From: Bacillota bacterium
GTDB taxonomy: Bacteria; Bacillota; Syntrophomonadia; Syntrophomonadales; Syntrophomonadaceae
Length of the DNA: 10,977 nucleotides
Assembly (NCBI GenBank): GCA_017861475.1
Contig: JAGFXV010000020.1
Span: forward strand, 1 to 10,977
Direction of reading: 5' to 3'
The notes below the pieces were generated by a model. That model saw nothing but the letters and a program-made list of their open reading frames with translations, had not been told where the DNA came from and did no database searches. The first letter of the stretch is position 1; each line of letters opens with the position of its first letter. The position numbers were made by a program, and so were the translations under genes. Of the stretch, positions 5,588 to 10,977 are shown one piece after another.

Positions 5588-7330
5588 ATGAAAAAGATTG
5601 CGATTGAACCGTTGCAACAACCGGATCGAATCATTAACTACTGGAAAAAAGAAAAACTGGTGGTTGCTTTTATCATTGTTTTTGGTCTCGGTTTTAATAT
5701 TGCAACCGTCCTTGGCCCGATTTACCAGGGCAAACTGATCGACGCGCTGCTGCGCGGGTATGGCATGCATACCGTCAGCAAGCTGGCCGTCACCTTCATC
5801 CTGCTGATCAGTGCCATTCAATTTATGCGTTATCTGAAGCGCTTTTACATCAGACGCTTCGCCAATAAAACCATTGCCACCATGCGCCTCATGATCTACA
5901 ACAATATCATCGGCAAAAGTTACGTGGATCTGATCAATGAAAACACCGGAGATCTGATGACCAGAGCCCTTTCCGATGTTGATTTATGCGTTGAGGGGAT
6001 GCGCAAATTTACCACCGAGATTTTTGATACCGGGGTATTGATGGCTTCCTATTTTGTTAGCATGCTGTATTACGATGTAAAAATAACCATCCTGGGAGCG
6101 CTGTTTATCCCGGCAGCCATGATGATCGCGGAAAAACTTAAAAATATCATCTATAAATATTCGATCGCCTACCGCAGCAAAAGCAGTGTGATCACCGGCA
6201 TGACCTTTGATTATATTGAAAACGCCATGCTATATCGTATCAGCGGGCTGGAAGTGCAGGCCGCCGATAAATATAGTCTGGAACTGGACGATTTACAGAA
6301 CAAGGCGATCAAAGCCAATATTTTTGAGAATGCCATGCAGCCGATCTATAATGTCATCGCCATGCTGGGGGTCATCATTGTTATCTATTGGGGCGGGACC
6401 AAGGTGATCGAAGGCGGCTGGTCGGTAGGTAATTTTTCTACTTATATGATCATGTTTGCCGCGCTGGCAACCAAGGCCAGCAAAGCGGCCAAACTATTCA
6501 ATTCCGTACAGAAATCTCAAATTTCCTGGCAGCGCATAAAACCTTATTTAGGCGAATACAAAAGCAAAGATCCGGTACCAAACTTTGACGAGGATCATAC
6601 CGACCTGGTCATTGAAAATCTGCGTTTTCAATATCCGGAGGGCAAAGAAGATATCATCAGCAACATCAGTCTGAGCGCCCGTCAGGGAGAAATTATTGGG
6701 GTGACCGGTCCCATTGCCTCCGGCAAAACCGCTTTGGGTCAGGCCCTGCTGGGTTTGTCTCCCTATCTGGGCAGCATCCGCATTGACGGGAAGGAACTGC
6801 GGGATTACTCGGAGTATGAACGCAGTCAGATGATATCTTACCTTGGGCATAGTCCGCAATTGCTGTCAGATACCATTTATAACAACATCACCCTGGGGGG
6901 AGATGAAGATATCACAGCGGTTTTGCAGGATGTTTGTTTTGAGGAAGATCTGGGCGCAATGCCGGATGGAGCTGATACGCTGGTCGGCAGCAGCGGCATC
7001 CGCTTAAGCGGAGGGCAACAGGCGCGTATCGGCTTGGCCAGAACGCTTTAACATAAAAGCAAGCTGATTATTCTTGACGACCCTTTTTCTGCGGTCGATA
7101 TGCAGACGGAAGAAACAATCATCGCCAACCTGAGAAAAAATTATCCAAATTGCCTGCTGATCATCATATCCCACCGACTGGCCATCTTCAGCCAGATCGA
7201 CCGGATCGTGCTGCTGCACAGTGACCGGGCAGCGGAATACGGCACTCACCGGCAACTGATGGAGGATTCTGAGCTTTACGCCACCATCTATAATTTGCAG
7301 CAACTGGCAGGTGATCGTGATGAAGAATGA
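5588..7330 (+). pseudogene. ABC exporter subunit 1, interrupted by in-frame TAA
   Basis: A half-transporter of the type I exporter fold: six membrane helices (about residues 25-305), then a nucleotide-binding domain with A-loop Tyr349, Walker A GPIASGKT (374-381), Q-loop Gln424 and signature LSGGQ (473-477). Codon 488 (7049-7051) is TAA. The same frame then continues without change through Walker B LIILDDP (493-499), D-loop SAVD, and switch His529 in ISHRL, to a TGA at 7328-7330, for a total of 580 codons, matching its 581-aa partner. A Tyr codon (TAT/TAC) is one substitution from TAA. The truncated 487-aa product lacks Walker B. Asp498 replaces the usual catalytic Glu. The ribosome site is modest (AAAGGA, 5570-5575). 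The next gene overlaps its end by 11 bases. It may be a recent nonsense allele, a sequence error, or a readthrough gene; there is no other damage. Confidence 0.82.
7049..7051 (+). other. Internal TAA stop in exporter subunit 1
   Basis: The frame reads GCC AGA ACG CTT TAA CAT AAA AGC. The reading frame is identical on both sides, so this is a substitution and not a frameshift. The base after the stop is C, a context generally considered weak for termination. No ribosome site precedes the next in-frame ATG at 7100, so efficient reinitiation is unlikely. Confidence 0.85.
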
Positions 7331-9065
7331 TCTGGTCAAAATTGCGCTTGCCAAAGTCGTCCGGCAAAATAAAGGGATCATAGCGCTGCTGATCATTGCC
7401 GTTCTTGGAGTTGTGCTGACCAGCCTGATCCCGCCGCAGATTTTGAAAATCATCATCGACCGCAATCTGGTCCCGAAAAGCAGTGACGGATTGCTGTATT
7501 TGGCGGCATTATATCTGGGCACATTATTGTTTATCGGGGTTTTTGATTTTCTCAAGGAAGCGATCCTGACTATTTTGGGGCAAAAAATCACTACCAGGAT
7601 CCGCCTGGAAATGATGTATAAACTGGGAAAGATCAAAACCCGCTATTTTTCCGCCCATGAATCAGGGACCGTGGTTTCACGTTTTACCAACGATGTCGAA
7701 GCCATCAATACTTTATTTACCAGCGGTGTGGTGGGCATGATCATCAGCAGTTTCAAAATCATCGGCATTGTCGTGTCCATCTGGCTGTTCAGTTATAAAC
7801 TGGGCATGGTCACCTTGCTGTTTCTGCCAATCATTTATGCGATTACCAGACTTTTTCAGATCCGCATGCTCAAGGCGCAGATCATAAACCGCATCCTGGT
7901 CGGCAAAGTAAACAACCACATAGCGGAGAGCCTCAACAATGTGCTCATGATCAAATCCTTCAGCAAAGAGCAGTACATGGAGCAAAATTTTACCGGTTAT
8001 CTGCGGGAAAACTTTCAGACCCTGGAAAAAGTAAATTTCTATGATGCGGTTTTTTCACCCATCATTCAGGTGCTGCGGGCCATTGTGATCAGCTGTATCG
8101 TGTTGCTGTCCGCCGGGAAAATAAGTTTGCTGGGGATCTCTTTGGGGATGGTGGCGGCCTCGATCGAGCTTATATCAAATCTGTTTGAGCCGGTAGAAAA
8201 CCTGGGGATGGAACTGCAAAACATTCAGCAGGCGGTGTCGGGCGTAGGCAGAGTCAACGAGTTTTACAGAGAACCGGAAGACGAAGAGAAAAATGAGAAG
8301 CTGACCGCAGCCCAAATCATTCCTGACCGTTCAGCCATTTGCATTCGATTCGACCGGGTCAGCTTCCAATATGAAAACAACCTCGATATTTTAAAAGATA
8401 TCAATATAACGCTTGATCCCCAGGAGAATGTCGCTTTTGTGGGTCGTACCGGGGTGGGCAAGTCCACCCTGTTCAAGCTGATCCTGGGACTTTTACAGCC
8501 CCAGCAAGGAGTCATAACCTTGAACGGCATAGATGTCTGCAGCATTCCTAATCGTGAAAAACGCAAGATCTACGGTTATGTGGATCAGAGCTTTCATCTT
8601 ATTAAAGGTACGGTGGCTGAACAGATAAGCCTGCAGGATGAAAGCATCGGCAGGGAGCAAATCGAAGCAGCTCTGCAGTATGTGGGGATGCTTGGCTATG
8701 TCGAGTCTCTGGAAAAAGGGCTGGATACCGAGGTGAGCGGTGACACGTTTTTCTCCCAGGGGCAGAAGCAACTGCTGGCGATCGCCCGGGCCATTGTGAC
8801 CGATCCTCCGCTGTTGCTGCTGGACGAGATCACAGCCAATCTTGATTCCATTACCGAGGAAAGAATTGTATCGGTGATGCAAAAGGCCAGCCAGGCCCAT
8901 ACCATTTTGTCGATATCGCATCGCCTGTCATCGGTGATATCCAGTGACAAGGTGGTCATTCTCGAAAATTGCCGGGTCAAGAATGCCGGTTCACCTGAAG
9001 TGCTTATGCAAAATGATGATTGGTACCGCAGTCATATTACCCTGGAGAAGCTGACCTGGAAATAG
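7320..9065 (+). CDS. ABC exporter subunit 2 (transmembrane and ATPase domains fused)
   Basis: A 581-aa half-transporter. The membrane domain (about residues 15-310) includes six helices and the coupling-helix region RYFSAHESGTVVSRFTNDVE, typical of type I exporters. The ATPase domain has A-loop Tyr351, Walker A GRTGVGKST (375-383), Q-loop Gln423, degenerate signature FSQGQ (478-482), Walker B LLLLDE with catalytic Glu503, and switch His534 in ISHRL. It should pair with subunit 1: its Walker sites plus that partner's LSGGQ make the consensus ATP site. Drugs, lipids or peptides are typical family substrates; none can be chosen here. The ATG at 7320 follows AGGTGA (7309-7314) by 5 bases and lies inside the end of subunit 1. 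GTGs at 7311 and 7317 are alternatives. It is intact, in contrast to its partner. Confidence 0.9.
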   Translation: MKNDLVKIALAKVVRQNKGIIALLIIAVLGVVLTSLIPPQILKIIIDRNLVPKSSDGLLYLAALYLGTLLFIGVFDFLKEAILTILGQKITTRIRLEMMYKLGKIKTRYFSAHESGTVVSRFTNDVEAINTLFTSGVVGMIISSFKIIGIVVSIWLFSYKLGMVTLLFLPIIYAITRLFQIRMLKAQIINRILVGKVNNHIAESLNNVLMIKSFSKEQYMEQNFTGYLRENFQTLEKVNFYDAVFSPIIQVLRAIVISCIVLLSAGKISLLGISLGMVAASIELISNLFEPVENLGMELQNIQQAVSGVGRVNEFYREPEDEEKNEKLTAAQIIPDRSAICIRFDRVSFQYENNLDILKDINITLDPQENVAFVGRTGVGKSTLFKLILGLLQPQQGVITLNGIDVCSIPNREKRKIYGYVDQSFHLIKGTVAEQISLQDESIGREQIEAALQYVGMLGYVESLEKGLDTEVSGDTFFSQGQKQLLAIARAIVTDPPLLLLDEITANLDSITEERIVSVMQKASQAHTILSISHRLSSVISSDKVVILENCRVKNAGSPEVLMQNDDWYRSHITLEKLTWK

Positions 9066-9085
9066 ATTTTTTTATCCTGCTCATA

Positions 9086-9091
9086 TATAAT
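9086..9091 (+). promoter_or_regulatory. Possible -10 box upstream of HAD gene
   Basis: A perfect TATAAT sits 46 bases before the ATG in a very AT-rich gap (9066-9136), but no credible -35 lies 16-19 bases upstream. Such matches are common in AT-rich spacers. No terminator hairpin is visible between the exporter and this gene. Confidence 0.25.
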
Positions 9092-9136
9092 ATTGATATA
9101 TACTCTTTTTTAATTAATTTTGGAGAATAAGCAATT

Positions 9137-9781
9137 ATGATGAATGATTCTTTCAGACATATCATTTTTGATTTTGACGGGACCATTGCCGATTCAATGA
9201 AGTTGTCCATTGAGTTGTTCAATCAGGCTGCTCAAAAATATAAGTTTAAACCGATCAGCGAAGAATCATTTGAACATCTTTATAAATTGTCCATTCTGGA
9301 TAAGTGCAAAGCCTTGAACGTTTCTCTTACAAGTATTCCACGAGCAAGCATGGAGATTACCCGCAGCTATAACCGGCTGATCAGCCTGATCCCGCTGATT
9401 AACGGGATAAAAGAGGTCATTCTTGATTTGAAACAGCGTGGCTACACGCTGAGTATCATTTCATCAAACGCCGGCGATAATATCAAAAAGTTTCTCGCGC
9501 TCAACAATATTGATGTTTTTGATCATATATATTCAGCCAAAAACTTGTTTGGCAAAGATAAAGCCATAAGCAGTTTTATTAAAAAAAATCGGATCAATAA
9601 AGAGGAAGCTGTTTATATTGGCGACGAGATCAGAGATGTTGCCGCCTGCAAGGCCAATAACATTAAAGTCATCGCCGTAGCCTGGGGGGGCTTTGAATCT
9701 CTGGACATGTTAACAAAGGCGGATCCGGATTTCCTGGTGAATGATCCTGCAGAAATCTCTGCGATTATCCAGCCCTGCTAA
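9137..9781 (+). CDS. HAD-superfamily hydrolase (phosphatase-like)
   Basis: A 214-aa soluble protein with all four HAD motifs: motif I DFDGT with nucleophile Asp12 and acid/base Asp14, motif II ISSNAG (Ser110), motif III Lys140 or Lys142 in FGKDKA, and motif IV GDEIRD (162-167) with metal-binding Asp163 and Asp167. Residues about 18-85 form an alpha-helical C1 cap, as in phosphoglycolate phosphatase/beta-phosphoglucomutase relatives. It is expected to be a Mg-dependent phosphatase of a small metabolite; the substrate cannot be read from sequence. GGAGAA (9122-9127) is 9 bases before the ATG at 9137; a second ATG at 9140 is less well spaced. The coding sequence is visibly more AT-rich than the exporter genes before it, so it may be a separate unit. 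A hairpin follows at 9826. Confidence 0.9.
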   Translation: MMNDSFRHIIFDFDGTIADSMKLSIELFNQAAQKYKFKPISEESFEHLYKLSILDKCKALNVSLTSIPRASMEITRSYNRLISLIPLINGIKEVILDLKQRGYTLSIISSNAGDNIKKFLALNNIDVFDHIYSAKNLFGKDKAISSFIKKNRINKEEAVYIGDEIRDVAACKANNIKVIAVAWGGFESLDMLTKADPDFLVNDPAEISAIIQPC

Positions 9782-9825
9782 ACCGTTGTTTTTTCTGCCT
9801 GTCATGAATCAAGATACATTTCTTT

Positions 9826-9853
9826 AACCGGTATGTTTGATGGAATACCGGTT
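9826..9853 (+). terminator. Hairpin downstream of HAD gene, probable terminator
   Basis: AACCGGTAT (9826-9834) and ATACCGGTT (9845-9853) form a perfect 9-bp stem with a ten-base loop. The stem starts 44 bases after the HAD stop and is followed by TCTCTGCTTC and then a T5 run further on. The U-tract is weak, so termination may be partial. Confidence 0.5.
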
Positions 9854-9975
9854 TCTCTGCTTCATTATCCTTTTTGCGCCTCGAGGGCAAGGTCTCCGGT
9901 TATCATCTATATTGATTCGTCATATAGCTTATAAACAGCTGCCTGGAAATTAAACGCAGAACAATATGGCTAAAA

Positions 9976-9981
9976 TATAAT
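9976..9981 (+). promoter_or_regulatory. Possible -10 box upstream of AI-2E family gene
   Basis: A perfect TATAAT occurs 63 bases before the ATG at 10045. The matching -35 region (around 9953-9958, AACGCA) is poor. The rest of the 263-base gap 9782-10044 holds the hairpin above and AT-rich sequence; I see no RNA gene or small coding region in it. Confidence 0.27.
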
Positions 9982-10044
9982 ATTATTGTTATACTTCAGG
10001 TAAATTCTGCTAATTATTATCGATTGCTTTGAAAGGAATTTATT

Positions 10045-10977
10045 ATGATCGAAAAGCTGAACAAGGCCAAACAGAATCAAACGGTGAGATTAATCCTCCT
10101 GATCGGCGTGGTAATGCTGGTCGTCCTGTATTTTCCCGAGGTCGTCAGCAAAACCAGATCTTTGCTGGCGGTATTTTATCCGCTGTTGTTAGGCGCTTTG
10201 ATTGCTTTTATCCTCAATATATTGATGTCCGGCTATGAAAAGATATATTTTCCCGCCAGCCGAAACCGGTTTATAAACGGGACCCGCCGGGGCATGTGTC
10301 TGGTTCTGGCAATTCTGACCATCGTACTGATCGTATTTATTGTCCTGCGCATTATCATTCCCCAGGTGGCCCATACCGTTTATCTGATTTCGGCCGGATT
10401 CCCGGATATGTATGCCAAAGCGCTTGCCTGGGCCGGGAAATATTCTGATCAAATACCGGGATTGCAGCAGAAGCTGTCTGCAATGAATGTGGATGGAGCA
10501 GCCATTGTGAAAAAGGCGCTGGCCCTTTTCGGCAGCTGGGCCTTTGGAACCGTCTCCATCCTCGGATCGGTGTTTGGCAAGATTGTTAATTTTGTGCTGG
10601 CGCTGGTTTTTAGCATTTACATTTTGTTTGACAAAGAAAATCTCAAAGCCAAATTTGATAAATTATGCAGAGCCTATATGCGCAACGACCGGCGGGAAAA
10701 ATTTTATGAGGGTTTACGTATTACCAACCATATATTCTCCGATTATATTGTCGGCCAGTGTAAAGAGGCATTGATATTGGGCGCATTATGCGCGTTCGGC
10801 ATGTGGATTTTTGGTTTTCCCTATGCACTATCGGTGGGATCATTCGTAGGGTTAACGGCATTGATTCCCGTGGTGGGGACTTTTATTGGTGCAGCGATTG
10901 GCGTTCTTCTGATTGTGATCGTCGATCCGCTCAAGGCGTTGCTGTTCATCGTATTTATCATTGTACTGCAGCAACTG
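10045..10977 (+). CDS. AI-2E/UPF0118 family membrane transporter, 3' end cut by window
   Basis: An open frame of 311 codons that runs off the window end without a stop. Full family members are about 350-400 aa, so most is present. Paired hydrophobic helices occupy about residues 16-33 and 40-60, with a third near 82-105. A soluble stretch (about 105-165) is followed by the family core: VLALVFSIYILFDKENLKAKF, then FSDYIVGQCKEALILG, the GFPYAL motif and LTALIPVVGTFIGA. The family (formerly UPF0118, named for E. coli TqsA/YdiK relatives) exports or moves varied solutes; autoinducer-2 is not implied in every member, and sporulating relatives include YtvI. AAAGGAA (10032-10038) is 6 bases before the ATG. 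It probably has its own promoter, as a hairpin separates it from the HAD gene. Confidence 0.88.
   Translation, partial: MIEKLNKAKQNQTVRLILLIGVVMLVVLYFPEVVSKTRSLLAVFYPLLLGALIAFILNILMSGYEKIYFPASRNRFINGTRRGMCLVLAILTIVLIVFIVLRIIIPQVAHTVYLISAGFPDMYAKALAWAGKYSDQIPGLQQKLSAMNVDGAAIVKKALALFGSWAFGTVSILGSVFGKIVNFVLALVFSIYILFDKENLKAKFDKLCRAYMRNDRREKFYEGLRITNHIFSDYIVGQCKEALILGALCAFGMWIFGFPYALSVGSFVGLTALIPVVGTFIGAAIGVLLIVIVDPLKALLFIVFIIVLQQL

Noticed and set aside
7049..7051. TAA reassigned to an amino acid in this organism
   Set aside because: rodA, the DUF1232 gene, spoIVFA, spoIVFB, the ABC ATPase, the ABC permease and the HAD gene all end at TAA, so it works as a stop here.
7049..7330. A frameshift in exporter subunit 1
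   Set aside because: The distance from the ATG at 5588 to the codons after the stop is a multiple of three and the protein continues correctly, so it is a nonsense codon and not an indel.
7100..7330. Independent 76-aa gene starting at ATG 7100
   Set aside because: It is the in-frame C-terminal end of the ABC ATPase domain (D-loop remnant, switch His) and has no ribosome site of its own.
7004..7636. 210-residue minus-strand open frame opposite the exporter genes
   Set aside because: It lies wholly antisense to well-supported ABC exporter coding sequence and shows no domain of its own; it is a shadow of the codon pattern.
8264..8980. Several long minus-strand frames opposite the second exporter ATPase domain
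   Set aside because: They mirror conserved ABC motifs on the plus strand and have no plausible ribosome sites or recognisable composition.
10189..10774. Short frames on both strands inside 10045-10977
   Set aside because: The continuous plus-strand frame from 10045 encodes conserved AI-2E family motifs and runs off the window, which explains this DNA.
1..10977. CRISPR arrays, tRNA or rRNA genes, insertion sequences or phage genes
   Set aside because: No regularly spaced direct repeats, cloverleaf arms with CCA-type ends, transposase motifs or terminal inverted repeats were seen on either strand.

Overview
This 11-kb stretch most likely comes from an endospore-forming member of the Bacillota, probably a clostridial (Peptococcaceae-like) lineage. 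The evidence is a rodA-type gene followed by a spoIVFA/spoIVFB pair, strong purine-rich Shine-Dalgarno sites, GTG and TTG starts, a canonical sigma-A promoter and a YtrA-type GntR repressor system. Base composition looks intermediate (mid-40s % GC by eye). The genus cannot be fixed from the sequence alone.

Layout. (1) 92-3232, plus strand: a cell-envelope and sporulation cluster. It holds a RodA/FtsW-family glycosyltransferase, a DUF1232/YkvA-like membrane protein, a SpoIVFA-like protein whose LytM/M23 domain has lost its catalytic residues, and the SpoIVFB-like site-2 protease, which starts 2 nt after the SpoIVFA-like stop. (2) 3237-3479, minus strand: a small coiled-coil, four-cysteine protein, tail-to-tail with spoIVFB, followed by two strong hairpins. 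(3) 5439 back to 3602, minus strand: a compact GntR(YtrA-type)-ABC ATPase-ABC permease operon with overlapping genes. Upstream is a near-consensus promoter (TTGACA-17-TAAAAT), and an inverted repeat covers its predicted transcription start. (4) 5588-9065, plus strand: a heterodimeric ABC exporter pair, divergent from region 3. The first subunit is interrupted by an in-frame TAA between the LSGGQ signature and Walker B; the remaining 92 codons are intact in the same frame. (5) 9137-9781: a HAD-superfamily phosphatase-like protein. (6) 10045 to the window end: an AI-2E/UPF0118 family membrane protein, cut off by the window edge.

How the parts work together. RodA polymerises elongation-mode peptidoglycan. 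SpoIVFA and SpoIVFB are expected to form the membrane complex that activates pro-sigma-K in the mother cell. The GntR-ABC operon looks like a self-repressed, signal-induced transporter of the Ytr kind. The exporter pair carries complementary degeneracy: subunit 1 has LSGGQ but Asp in place of the catalytic Glu, and subunit 2 has the catalytic Glu but a degenerate SQGQ signature. One consensus and one degenerate ATP site would result. The internal stop removes only subunit 1's Walker B, D-loop and H-loop.

I see no tRNA, rRNA, CRISPR array, insertion sequence or phage gene. No undescribed system is clearly demonstrated. The best leads are the interrupted exporter, the operator architecture between the divergent transporters, and the small cysteine/coiled-coil protein.
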